This document shows, one piece after another, positions 35,541 through 44,019 of a stretch of DNA of 64,000 bases (within the stretch, counting starts at the first letter, position 1; each line of letters opens with the position of its first letter). The stretch covers positions 1,550,001 to 1,614,000 of the forward strand of contig JAJEJU010000024.1 of the NCBI GenBank assembly GCA_021390615.1. The letters are read 5' to 3'. The position numbers were made by a program, and so were the translations under genes. Under the pieces are notes generated by a model, which did no database searches, was not told where the DNA came from, and saw nothing but the letters and a program-made list of their open reading frames with translations. The DNA is from Rhodanobacteraceae bacterium ZG21-1 (GTDB lineage Bacteria > Pseudomonadota > Gammaproteobacteria > Xanthomonadales > Rhodanobacteraceae).

Positions 35541-36455
35541 ATGTCCAAGAAAATCATTCTCATCACCGGCGCATCGAGCGGCTTCGGCGCGCTCACCGCG
35601 CGAGCCTTGGCCGATGCCGGTCACATCGTCTACGCAGGCATCCGCGCTACGACCACCCGCAACACGGCCGCCGTCAAAGAGGCCGAGGACTATGCCAAGG
35701 CGCACAAGGTCGCGTTGCGCACTGTCGAACTAGACGTGTCGAGCCAGGATTCGGTCGACCAGGCGGTGGCCGAGCTGATCGCCAGCCACGGCCAGATCGA
35801 CGTGCTGGTGCAGAACGCCGGCCACATGGTGACCGGCCCGTCCGAAGCGTTCACCCCGGAACAGATGGCCGACATCTACGACACCAACGTGCTCGGCGCA
35901 CAACGCCTCAATCGGGCGGCCCTGCCCCACCTCAGGCAGCGCGGCAGCGGCCTGGTGGTGTGGGTGTCGAGCAGCAGCGTGAAGGGCGGCACGCCGCCCT
36001 ACCTCGGCCCGTATTTCGCGGCGAAGGCGGCGATGGATTCGCTCGCCGTGACCTATGCGGCGGAACTGGCCCGCTTCGGCATCGAGACCTCCATCGTGGT
36101 GCCCGGCTCCTATACCCACGGCACCAATCATTTCGCGCATTCCGGCAGTCCCGCGGACAGCGCGGTGGTGGCTGACTACGACCAGAAGTATCCCGGTCTG
36201 CTCGAAGAGGTCGCCAAGAAGCTCGCGGCGCTCTCGCCGCCGGATGCCGACGTGGGCGAAGTGGCCCGCGAGATCGCGCGCATCGTGGACCTGCCGCACG
36301 GCACCCGCCCCTACCGCGTGGTGATCGATCCGGCCGACGACGGCTCAGCCTGCGTCAGCGTGGTCGCCGACCACATCCGCAAGGAGTTCCTCAGCCGCGT
36401 CGGGCTCGACGATTTGCTCAAGCCCGCCACGAACGCTTCGGGCAGCGCGGCCTGA
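35541..36455 (+). CDS. SDR family oxidoreductase, second of three
   Basis: 304 residues, longer than a classical SDR because of a C-terminal extension of about 60 residues. Cofactor motif TGASSGFG, VQNAG in place of NNAG (DVLVQNAGHM), catalytic Ser in WVSSSSVKG, and YFAAK. The tail VVIDPADDGSACVSVVADHI onward is not part of the core fold. A GAGGAG ribosome site precedes the ATG. It is third in the LysR-linked operon. Confidence 0.9.
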   Translation: MSKKIILITGASSGFGALTARALADAGHIVYAGIRATTTRNTAAVKEAEDYAKAHKVALRTVELDVSSQDSVDQAVAELIASHGQIDVLVQNAGHMVTGPSEAFTPEQMADIYDTNVLGAQRLNRAALPHLRQRGSGLVVWVSSSSVKGGTPPYLGPYFAAKAAMDSLAVTYAAELARFGIETSIVVPGSYTHGTNHFAHSGSPADSAVVADYDQKYPGLLEEVAKKLAALSPPDADVGEVAREIARIVDLPHGTRPYRVVIDPADDGSACVSVVADHIRKEFLSRVGLDDLLKPATNASGSAA

Positions 36456-36563
36456 CCCGATGGGTCGACGCCCTCGCGCCAACCGCGGGCACGGGCGCGA
36501 GGACGCATCGCATGCAGTGCCCGCACTTATCCGTCGTCAATCTAACCATCAAGGAAACAGACC

Positions 36564-37325
36564 ATGACCGGCTCACAGAAAGGTAAGGTCGCCATCGTGA
36601 CGGGTGGCTCGGCCAATATCGGCAGATTGTTCTGCCGCTCGCTCGCCGCCGATGGCGCCAGCATCGTCGTCCACTACAACAGCGCCAGGCGTGCGCAGGA
36701 AGCCGCCGAGGTGGTCGCCGAACTCAAGGCGCTCGGGGTCGATGCCATGTCGTTCCAAGGCGACCTGACCCACAACGCCAACATCACCGCCCTGGTCGAT
36801 GCCACGATCCAGCACTTCGGCCACTGGGACATCCTGGTCAACACCTCCGGCCTGATCGTGCGCAAGCCGCTGGCCGAGACCACTGAAGAGGAATACGACA
36901 ACTCCTTCGCGATCAACGCCAAGATCCCGTTCTTCCTGATGAAGGAAGCCTTCGGCAAGATGGCGGACAACGGACGTCTGATCAATATCGTCACCACCCA
37001 GGTCGCGGTCACCGCCGCCACGTATTCGGCCTATGCCGGCAGCAAGGCCCCGGTGGAGCATTTCACCAAGGCCTTTGCCAAGGAGATCGGCCATCGCGGC
37101 ATCACGGTGAACTGCATCGCGCCGGGCCCGCAGAAGACCAGCTTCCTGTTCGGCGCCGAAACCGACGAGACCCTGGCCTGGCTGAAGAGCCAGACCATCA
37201 GCGGCGATCTCGGCGACCCCGAGGACGTGGTGCCGGTGATGCGCTTTCTGGCCGCGCCGGAAACGCGCTGGGTCACCGCACAGACGGTCTACGTCAACGG
37301 CGGCATGATCTCGCCGATCAACTGA
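36564..37325 (+). CDS. SDR family oxidoreductase, third of three, with Ser-to-Thr active-site change
   Basis: 253 residues. The cofactor motif is TGGSANIG, the NNAG site reads VNTSG (DILVNTSGLI), and YAGSK supplies Tyr and Lys. The position of the catalytic Ser (13 residues before Tyr) is Thr in NIVTTQVAV. With NNAG also altered, activity could be reduced or different. The C-terminal WVTAQTVYVNGGM is a normal SDR ending. AAGGA precedes the ATG. Last gene before a strong terminator. Confidence 0.88.
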   Translation: MTGSQKGKVAIVTGGSANIGRLFCRSLAADGASIVVHYNSARRAQEAAEVVAELKALGVDAMSFQGDLTHNANITALVDATIQHFGHWDILVNTSGLIVRKPLAETTEEEYDNSFAINAKIPFFLMKEAFGKMADNGRLINIVTTQVAVTAATYSAYAGSKAPVEHFTKAFAKEIGHRGITVNCIAPGPQKTSFLFGAETDETLAWLKSQTISGDLGDPEDVVPVMRFLAAPETRWVTAQTVYVNGGMISPIN

Positions 37326-37347
37326 TGTTCTAGCGGGTCATTGAACC

Positions 37348-37382
37348 GACCGCACGGGCTGCCTTGTCGCTCCCGTGCGGTC
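37348..37382 (+). terminator. Hairpin terminator of the SDR operon
   Basis: GACCGCACGGG/CCCGTGCGGTC, perfect 11-bp arms with a 13-nt loop, 22 bases past the last SDR stop, followed by TCCTGTTT. A good intrinsic-type terminator, although the T run is short. Confidence 0.7.
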
Positions 37383-37706
37383 TCCTGTTTGCGCTCTACG
37401 CAGCGAGCGGCGATCCCCAGGTGTCGACAAGAAAACTCCGCGGGAGCACTGGCCTTCTCCCGGGCCGCGTCGATCAGTCCATGCACCGATACGTCGCGCA
37501 CCGATCGATACCCGCTATCCCTCCTGGGACATGTCGATAGCGGGGCATATCCGCCAAGCCCGATGACGGGCAGGCCTCCGTGACCCGGCACATGCCCACG
37601 CGACGGCCGCAGACTCGAGCAAGGCCGGCCCATCAACCGCACGACAATCACAACTGAGGTTTTCGTTTGGCCTTGCCAGGCTACGCTAGACGCAACAGAC
37701 CGCAGC
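37383..37706. other. Intergenic region between convergent operons, nothing recognised
   Basis: 324 bases between the SDR operon terminator and the nadR stop codon. No supported frame, and no precursor-peptide-like small gene was found here. Confidence 0.5.
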
Positions 37707-38762
37707 TCAGCCGGACAAGCCGTCGAGCGCACGCTCGACGCGTTGCGCAAGCGGCCCTTCCAGCAGGGTGAACGGCATCGCCCGCACGCGCAGTTCGGCC
37801 AGATACCAGTCGTGCTGGTGGCGGCGAAAATCCTCGTCGCGCCGCGTGCCGTCCTGCACGAATGGAAAATCCGGCGCGCACAGGAAAACCTGCTCGTAGC
37901 GTTGCCCGGCCCGCTGCAAAAGCTCAACATCGATGCGCCCGAACATCGCCTCGCTATAGTAGCGCGTGGTCAACGGGCCGGTGTCGCAGACCAGCCAGCG
38001 CTGCGCCTGCCGCGCCAGCAGGCGTTCGCGCTCGGCCTGCAACTTGGCGATATGCAGCATGTCGGCGTACTCCAGCTGCCCCGCGCGCGCCTCCCACAAC
38101 TCACGGCCGTACTCCGGTGCCCAGGCGGTCGCCAGCCGCGAGGCCAGCGCCTGCGCCAGCGTGGTCTTGCCGCTGGACTCGCCGCCGAGCACGCAGATCC
38201 GGCCGACGAAATCGGCATAGACCGAACGATCGAGAAACCGGCGCTGCGCATGCGGATCGAGGCGCAGCCGTGTTCCCGAAATGGGCACCTGCCGCCGTTC
38301 GCGATCTACGCAGACATGCGCCACCCGTGCCGTATAGCCTTCGACGTGCTGTCGGAACCACCCGGTCAAGGCCGCTGCGAAACCGTCGCCATAACCCTCG
38401 CTGGTGAATACCGCGTCCACCACCACTTGCAGGAGATGAGTGCACAGCCAGCCGACGAAATCGCGCTGCACGGCCTCGGCGGCCTCGTTCGGCGGAATGC
38501 GCCGCGGGGCCAGTCCGCGTTCGAGGCATAGCGCCGCCAGACGCGCATCGTCCAGCACCAGCACGCGCAGCGAGGGGAACGCTTCCTCCAGCCAGCGCTG
38601 GCGTCTCGCTGCGTCGCAGCCCGGCAGCTCCGGCTGGCTGTAGCCGAGCACCAGCAACTCCTGGCAAGCAAGCTGGGCCTGCCGGATCAGCCATTCGTGG
38701 CCGCGATGCAGCGGGCTGAACTTGCCCACCACCAGGCCTTGTCGATAAGGCGGTTCGCTCAC
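37707..38762 (-). CDS. nadR: NadR-like NMN adenylyltransferase / nicotinamide riboside kinase
   Basis: 351 residues. The N-terminal nucleotidyltransferase motif is GKFSPLHRGHEWLI. The C-terminal kinase has P-loop GGESSGKTT (LGGESSGKTTLAQALASRL) and PEYGRELWEAR. It would phosphorylate nicotinamide riboside and adenylate NMN to NAD+. It lacks the N-terminal helix-turn-helix repressor domain of enteric NadR. The GTG start at 38762 overlaps the pnuC stop (GTGA). It is the last gene of the eight-gene overlapping operon that begins with the MoxR-type ATPase at 46567. Confidence 0.92.
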   Translation of the reverse strand: MSEPPYRQGLVVGKFSPLHRGHEWLIRQAQLACQELLVLGYSQPELPGCDAARRQRWLEEAFPSLRVLVLDDARLAALCLERGLAPRRIPPNEAAEAVQRDFVGWLCTHLLQVVVDAVFTSEGYGDGFAAALTGWFRQHVEGYTARVAHVCVDRERRQVPISGTRLRLDPHAQRRFLDRSVYADFVGRICVLGGESSGKTTLAQALASRLATAWAPEYGRELWEARAGQLEYADMLHIAKLQAERERLLARQAQRWLVCDTGPLTTRYYSEAMFGRIDVELLQRAGQRYEQVFLCAPDFPFVQDGTRRDEDFRRHQHDWYLAELRVRAMPFTLLEGPLAQRVERALDGLSG

Positions 38763-39346
38763 ACGGCTTCCGCCGTCGTGGCCGGCGGCGCGTGCGCGCG
38801 GGCCAAGCGCCACCAGCTGCGCCAGGCCACGATGGCGTTGATCCAATAGCCGGCATACAGCGCCGAGGTGAGATAAAGCCCGCGACTGGCATACAGCGGC
38901 ACGGCGATGCTGTTGACCAGCAGCCAGAACGGCCAGGTATGCACGCGGCGCTGCATCAGCAGCAGTTGCGCGATCAGGCTGAACACCAGCACCGAGGAGT
39001 CGGCGAACGGCGCATAGGCACTGGTGAAGCGATGCAGCAGCAGGCCATAGCCCAAGGTGCCGAGCAGACCCAGCGCCACGCTGGGAATCAGGCGCGTCCA
39101 CGGCGGCTCGCTGATCGGCAGCGGCGCGCCATGGTCGCCGCGCAGCCATTGCCACCAGCCCACCACGCTGGCGCCGACGAAGAACACTTGCAGCACCACG
39201 TCGGCATACAGATGCGCGTCATAGAACACCACGGCAAACGCGCCGCAGCCGACGATGCCGGTCCACCAGGTGTGCACGTTGTTGCGCGCAGCCAGCACGA
39301 TCGAGGCGGTGGCCAGCACATTGGCGGCAAGCTCGAGCGGACTCAT
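38759..39346 (-). CDS. pnuC: PnuC-type nicotinamide riboside transporter
   Basis: 195 residues, about 7 transmembrane helices. Signature segments are ARNNVHTWWTGIVGCGAFAV, GASVVGWWQWLRG and the C-terminal ALYAGYWINAIVAWRSWWRL, the last typical of PnuC. It imports nicotinamide riboside for NadR, encoded directly downstream with a 4-nt overlap. ATG 39346 has GGGGAG upstream and overlaps the stop of the adenylating-enzyme gene (ATGA). Confidence 0.92.
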   Translation of the reverse strand: MSPLELAANVLATASIVLAARNNVHTWWTGIVGCGAFAVVFYDAHLYADVVLQVFFVGASVVGWWQWLRGDHGAPLPISEPPWTRLIPSVALGLLGTLGYGLLLHRFTSAYAPFADSSVLVFSLIAQLLLMQRRVHTWPFWLLVNSIAVPLYASRGLYLTSALYAGYWINAIVAWRSWWRLARAHAPPATTAEAV

Positions 39347-40689
39347 GCTCCCCGGTCCTCCAGCTCGCTGCTGTACTGCACCAGCTTGTCTTCGGTCACG
39401 ATCGCACCGACGCGCAGGCCGACATCGCCCAGCAGCGCCCGCAGCGCCGCGATGGCCTGGTCGGCATAGGCCACCTGCCCTGCCGCCAGTTGCAAGGTGC
39501 AGGAACGGTCGGCCTGCTGGTGCAAGCGATAGTGCGACAACGGCAGGCGATCCAGTGCATGCGTCACGTCGATATTGTTGAACCAGTCGCCGCCGGCGCC
39601 CTGGAAACGCACCGGGCGGCGGCCGCTCAAGCCGCGCAGCAGCGCTTCGCCGTCGTGCCAGGCCAGGCTGGCATGGTCGCCGGTGCGATAGCGCAGCAGC
39701 GGCAGGCAGAAATTGAAACCGCCGGACACGGTGATCTCGCCGCGCTCGCCGGCCGGCACGCGTCGCCCTGCCGAGTCGAGGATCTCCACGAACAGGTGCG
39801 GCTGCAGCAGCACATGCCCGCCCGCCGCAGCGTCGTGAACCGCGATCGGGCCGACCTCGTTCATCGAATACAGGTCCAACACCGGACAGGCATAGCGCTG
39901 CTCCAACTGCTGGCGCAAGCCGCCGGAGAGCGCCATCGACACCGACAGCAGCGCGCGTGGATGCAGCTGCGCCGGCAGCTTGAGCAACTCGGCGAAGGAG
40001 ATCGGATCGCCGGCGATGAACTCCGGCGCCAGCGCTTCAAGATAACGCGACGGATGCGCCGGATCGCGCCAGTCGTCCGGATGCAGATTGAGCTTGGCCA
40101 GTCCGGACTCGGCCATCTGCGGCGTCACCGATATATAAGTGAAGCAGCGGCGCTGGTAGCCCAGCAGCACCACCCCGACCTGACCGGCGCCATGCGTGGG
40201 CGCAATGCCGTAGCGTTGCAGCGCGCGCAGATGGAAGGCCAGATAGCGGCCGGCCACCTGCGGGTGCGAGGGGATCAGCAGCGGATGCCCGGTGGTGCCG
40301 GTGGTGCGAAAATTGATCAGGCGGTCCAGCGGCAGGCTATCCGGCACGAAGCGTGCGATGTCCGCCGACAGCTCGGCCCGCGACACCGGCGGAATATCCT
40401 CGAAGCGCGCGGGTGGCCGCCCTTGTGCGCGGTAATGCGGCACCTCGGCATAGGCCTGCTCGATCACGGCTCCCAGCCAGGCCGGCTCACCCTGCGCCGA
40501 CTGCTCCACCGCCGCCTGCATCGTCTCGCGCTGGAAATCGCGCAAGGCATCCAGGTCCTCTGCGCGCAGGCGATTGCCGCTGGCATTGCGATAGATCGGC
40601 GCCGCCTCGTGCTCGCGCAGCCAGCGCAGCATGCGCTGCCCGGCCTCGCTCAGGGTCGGGTAGCGGTCCGCGTCGGTGGGCTCGGTCAC
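39343..40689 (-). CDS. PaaK/CapK-like adenylate-forming enzyme
   Basis: 448 residues. Adenylation motifs read FRTTGTTGHPLLIPS (ATP loop), DLYSMNEVGPIAV (equivalent of Y-G-x-T-E) and LRYRTGD, so the core is intact. Best fit is the phenylacetate-CoA ligase/CapK branch. It would activate a carboxylate as an acyl-AMP, with transfer to CoA, a carrier or an amine. The start GTG 40689 is preferred because it gives the same GTGA overlap with the upstream gene as elsewhere in the operon; GTG 40701 is possible. The substrate cannot be read from sequence. No acyl carrier or degradation genes are adjacent, so a catabolic role is unlikely. Confidence 0.8.
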   Translation of the reverse strand: MTEPTDADRYPTLSEAGQRMLRWLREHEAAPIYRNASGNRLRAEDLDALRDFQRETMQAAVEQSAQGEPAWLGAVIEQAYAEVPHYRAQGRPPARFEDIPPVSRAELSADIARFVPDSLPLDRLINFRTTGTTGHPLLIPSHPQVAGRYLAFHLRALQRYGIAPTHGAGQVGVVLLGYQRRCFTYISVTPQMAESGLAKLNLHPDDWRDPAHPSRYLEALAPEFIAGDPISFAELLKLPAQLHPRALLSVSMALSGGLRQQLEQRYACPVLDLYSMNEVGPIAVHDAAAGGHVLLQPHLFVEILDSAGRRVPAGERGEITVSGGFNFCLPLLRYRTGDHASLAWHDGEALLRGLSGRRPVRFQGAGGDWFNNIDVTHALDRLPLSHYRLHQQADRSCTLQLAAGQVAYADQAIAALRALLGDVGLRVGAIVTEDKLVQYSSELEDRGA

Positions 40690-41279
40690 TCGCGCGTCCA
40701 CTTGTCCGCCGATTCTTCCGCCGCCTTCTTGGCCAGCGCCTCGCGCACCGCGCGTGCGCGCAGCTCGGCTTCACGCGAGGCCGCCAGCAGGCGCTGGCGC
40801 TCGACGCCGCTGATGCTGGTCAGGCGATCGGCGGCTTCGGCAGCCGACTCGCCCTGCGGACGCCAACCCAGGCGCGCCAGCATCGTGCGGGCCAGTTCCT
40901 CGCGCCGTTCGGCGTCGCGCACGAACTGCGCGGCAGGCGCGCCGGCCGCGAGTTCGGCGCTCACCTGGTCGAGCTGCGCCAGCAGCCGCTCCGGCGCCGG
41001 GTGCGCCGCCACGAACCATTCGTCGGCCAGCAGCCACACCGCGATGGCGACCAGGGCCAACCGGTTGCGCTCCGCCTCGCCGTCCGCCGGCTGATAGCGA
41101 CGTAAAGCCGCTGCCTGGATGCCGTGGCCGTGCCGATGCAGCAGGTCGTGCACCAGCGCAGCAACAACCAGTTCACCCTGTCCGCCGAGCTTCGCCGGGG
41201 CGAGGAAATCGACCGGCGTATCCGCCAGGCGGCGGGTCAGGGTTTCCAGCAGGGGGCCGCTTTGCTCCATCGCGCTCAT
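40686..41279 (-). CDS. Small helical protein of unknown function (MoxR-VWA-radical SAM operon)
   Basis: 197 residues, Ala/Leu/Glu/Arg-rich and predicted all-helical (LVVAALVHDLLHRHGHGIQA, LALVAIAVWLLADEWFVAAH). A charged probable coiled-coil C-terminus follows (ERQRLLAASREAELRARAVR). No catalytic motif and no family recognised. ATG 41279 overlaps the radical SAM stop, and its own stop overlaps the adenylating-enzyme start. Could be a scaffold, adaptor or peptide-binding partner for either neighbour. Confidence 0.75.
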   Translation of the reverse strand: MSAMEQSGPLLETLTRRLADTPVDFLAPAKLGGQGELVVAALVHDLLHRHGHGIQAAALRRYQPADGEAERNRLALVAIAVWLLADEWFVAAHPAPERLLAQLDQVSAELAAGAPAAQFVRDAERREELARTMLARLGWRPQGESAAEAADRLTSISGVERQRLLAASREAELRARAVREALAKKAAEESADKWTRE

Positions 41280-42244
41280 GCCTCGAACTTGCCGTACACG
41301 TGATTGGCGCGGCAGTCGCTGCAGGCCGCACTGCGTTGCCGCTGCTGCATCGCGCGGTAGCCTTCGCCAAGTTGCTCGAGCGCCTCCACCGTGCGGATCG
41401 CCTCGAGCGGCACGCCGTAGTCTGCGCCGGTGAAGCTGCACGGCGACACGCGGCCGACTTCGTCGATGAAGAGAAAGCCTTCGCCAGGCGCGCAGTCGCC
41501 CACCGGCGAGGATTGTGCACCGGCCGAGGCCGCCAGCCGCCCCAGATAGGCCGCGCTGCCGCACAGGCGCACGCCCTGCGCGGCCAGGCGCTCACGCAAG
41601 ACCGGCAACTGACCGCGCAGACGCATCACGTCTTCGGGCAGCAGGCGATGCGCGGGATAGAACTCAGGCCGATCCTGGCCGCCCAGCGCATTGAAGGTGA
41701 TCTCGTCGACGCCCCACTCGGCCAGCGCCTCGCACAGCTCGGCGAAGCGCGGCAGGTTGTCGTGCATCAGCACCACGTTGGCGCGCAGCTTCAGCGGCGC
41801 CGCCTGCTGCCGACGCGCTTCCGCCAGCGCACGCAACGAGTCACTCAGGCGTGCCCAGCCGCCCTGCCAGCCGCGCAACTGCTCGTGCCGCTCGCCCATG
41901 TCGTCGACACTGACGGTGAGTTCGTCGAAATGCCGCAGCACCGCCTCGCGCACCTCGGCGCGATGCAAGCTGCTGCCATTGGTGGTCACGCTCTGCCGGA
42001 TGCCGTAGCGCTCCTGCAGCAGGTGCGCCAACGGCCACAATGGACGCCAGCGCAGCGGCTCGCCGCCCAGCCAGCTCAGCAGCAGACGATCGCCGCGACG
42101 CCGGCGATAAGCATCGAGCAGCGCCGCGAAACGTTCGACCTCGGCCGGGTCGATCTGCTGCCGCTTGCCACCCAGGCGGCGATCGTAGGCGCAGAAGCCG
42201 CAGGCGAGATTGCAGTGGGTGGTGACCCGCCACAGCACGATCAT
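41276..42244 (-). CDS. Radical SAM protein with C-terminal SPASM/Twitch-like cysteines
   Basis: 322 residues. The iron-sulfur motif CNLACGFC (Cys11, Cys15, Cys18) and the GGEP SAM motif at 60-63 are present. C-terminal Cys251, Cys269, Cys308 and Cys311 (GDCAPG, SPCSF, CSDC), plus Cys228, suit an auxiliary cluster as in SPASM/Twitch peptide- or protein-modifying enzymes. ATG 42244 overlaps the VWA gene stop, so the long upstream open frame is not coding. No precursor-peptide gene is visible, so it may modify a protein encoded in the operon or a small molecule. Confidence 0.88.
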   Translation of the reverse strand: MIVLWRVTTHCNLACGFCAYDRRLGGKRQQIDPAEVERFAALLDAYRRRRGDRLLLSWLGGEPLRWRPLWPLAHLLQERYGIRQSVTTNGSSLHRAEVREAVLRHFDELTVSVDDMGERHEQLRGWQGGWARLSDSLRALAEARRQQAAPLKLRANVVLMHDNLPRFAELCEALAEWGVDEITFNALGGQDRPEFYPAHRLLPEDVMRLRGQLPVLRERLAAQGVRLCGSAAYLGRLAASAGAQSSPVGDCAPGEGFLFIDEVGRVSPCSFTGADYGVPLEAIRTVEALEQLGEGYRAMQQRQRSAACSDCRANHVYGKFEA

Positions 42245-44019
42245 GGCGAGGTCACCTCGCGATCGTTCTGGTAATGCCGGCGGCTGAATTCGCGGGCGAA
42301 GTCGAGCAGTTCTTCCATCCGCGGCACCGGCTGGATCAGCCAGTCCTGCTGGGCCTGCGCACGCAGCAGCGGCTCGCTCCAGCGGCTCTGCTGCCAGTTC
42401 AGCGGCACGTTGAGCGCCATGGTGCCGCCGGCGCGCCCCTTGGCCAGGGCCATCGCCACGATGTCCCAGCCGGCATGGCCCTGCTCGTCGTTGTCGAACA
42501 AGGTGGTGATGCCGTCGTCGGAGATCATCAGCAGGTGCACCGGGCGCTCGCCGGCGCCGCGCCGCGCAAAGGTCTCGCGCAGGCAGTGCAGCGGAAAGCA
42601 GGTGCCGCCGCCGTAGAAACCGGTGAGCGCACTCAGGATGCCGTCTTCGTCGCGCACGAAGCCGTCGGTGCGGGTGACCTGGTTCTTGCCGCTCCACAGC
42701 GTCACCTGCACCCGCGAGCCGCTGCGCAGCGCCGACAGCGCGACGATGGCGCCGGCCAGGGTGAGATAGGACACGCGCTGCTGCGGATTCGGCATCGAGC
42801 CGGAGCTGTCCACGTAGACGTCCAGATCGACCGGCACGCGTTCCAGCTCACGCCCCGGCTGCTCGCCCTGCACGCGGCGCACCGTGGTCACCCCGGGCAC
42901 CACGATCGGCGACTGCAACAGGGTCTGCAGCCAGTCCAGCTCGTCCAGCGGATCGCCGGCTTCCCACGGCTCCAGTCCCTCGGGCAGCGGCTCCGGCGCG
43001 GCGCGGCGGCGGCGCACCGGGAACGGCACCAGGTCGGGCAAGGCGCGCTCGCGGTAGTAGCGCACGGCGATCTCGTGATCGGAAAGCTGGATGCCGGAAG
43101 CCTTGAGGATCTCGCCGTATTCGTAGGGCTCGCGCAACTGGCCGCTGGCTTGCGGCGCCTGCGGGGCGGCCTCCACCGGCAAGCGCGCGGCGCCGGTGAT
43201 GCCCGGGTCTTCGCTGGGATGCAGGCTGCCCTCGACTTCTTCCGGCTCGACCTCCAGACCGCCGCGCGGGTCAGCGTGCTCGGCGGCCAGACGGGTATCG
43301 TGCAGGAAGCCGAGCACGCTCTTGCCCTCGCGCTCGGCCACCAGATACGGCAACAGCAGCGTGGCGAAGCGACCGGCCGCATGCAGCCAGTCGTCGGCGT
43401 ATACGCGCACCAGGCGCGCGCCCAGCCAGGCGTCGCCGAGCAGCGTGGCGTCTTCGGTGGGACCGCCCAGGCTGCCGCGCGGCAACTGCCACAGCGACTC
43501 GTAGATGCCCATGTACAGCGTCCACACATCGCCTTGCGGCTGCCCCTGCGCGGCCGCGTGCCTGGCCAGGCGACGATAGATTTCGTCCATACGCAGGCCG
43601 GCCCGGCGCTGCAGGCGATCGTTGATGTACAGATCGGTGAACAGGTTGGCCATCAGCGGCGCCTGCGCTTCCAGCGTGGGCAGCGCGCGGCGCATGCGCG
43701 CGAGCAGGCGGAACTGGTCGGTGACCGTGGCCGGGGCCAGCACGTGATGGCCGATCTCGTGGGCCAGGATTTCCAGTGCGCAGTCGTCCAACTGCAGCTT
43801 CGCCACGGTCTCCAGGTCGATCACCACGCTCTGATCGAACAAGCGGATCATCGCGAAGCTGCCGCTCAGCCCCTGCGCGGCCGCTTCCAAGCGGCTGTCG
43901 CACAGCCGCGGATCGTGCAGCCGGGTGTAGCGGCTCCAGCAGGCCAATGCCTTCGGCCAGGCTTCGCGCCAGCGAGCCAGGCGCGTTTCGACGTCGACGG
44001 CGGCCATGGTGTCGCTCAT
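42241..44019 (-). CDS. HExxH metallopeptidase-like plus VWA domain protein
   Basis: 592 residues. The N-terminal zinc-peptidase-like region carries HEIGHH (His87, Glu88, His91), with NLFTDLYINDRL at about 125-136 in the position of a third ligand. A variable acidic linker spans about 255-300. A C-terminal VWA domain has a complete MIDAS: DSSGS at 404-408, Thr473 in GGGTC, and Asp501/502 in ISDDGI. The combination resembles DUF2201-type peptidase/VWA proteins that accompany MoxR ATPases. It probably works with the AAA+ ring encoded two genes upstream. ATGA overlaps exist on both sides. Confidence 0.88.
   Translation of the reverse strand: MSDTMAAVDVETRLARWREAWPKALACWSRYTRLHDPRLCDSRLEAAAQGLSGSFAMIRLFDQSVVIDLETVAKLQLDDCALEILAHEIGHHVLAPATVTDQFRLLARMRRALPTLEAQAPLMANLFTDLYINDRLQRRAGLRMDEIYRRLARHAAAQGQPQGDVWTLYMGIYESLWQLPRGSLGGPTEDATLLGDAWLGARLVRVYADDWLHAAGRFATLLLPYLVAEREGKSVLGFLHDTRLAAEHADPRGGLEVEPEEVEGSLHPSEDPGITGAARLPVEAAPQAPQASGQLREPYEYGEILKASGIQLSDHEIAVRYYRERALPDLVPFPVRRRRAAPEPLPEGLEPWEAGDPLDELDWLQTLLQSPIVVPGVTTVRRVQGEQPGRELERVPVDLDVYVDSSGSMPNPQQRVSYLTLAGAIVALSALRSGSRVQVTLWSGKNQVTRTDGFVRDEDGILSALTGFYGGGTCFPLHCLRETFARRGAGERPVHLLMISDDGITTLFDNDEQGHAGWDIVAMALAKGRAGGTMALNVPLNWQQSRWSEPLLRAQAQQDWLIQPVPRMEELLDFAREFSRRHYQNDREVTSP

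Noticed and set aside
39343..40689. Phenylacetate degradation gene paaK in the strict sense
   Set aside because: No other paa genes are present and the operon context is unrelated; only the adenylate-forming fold is supported.
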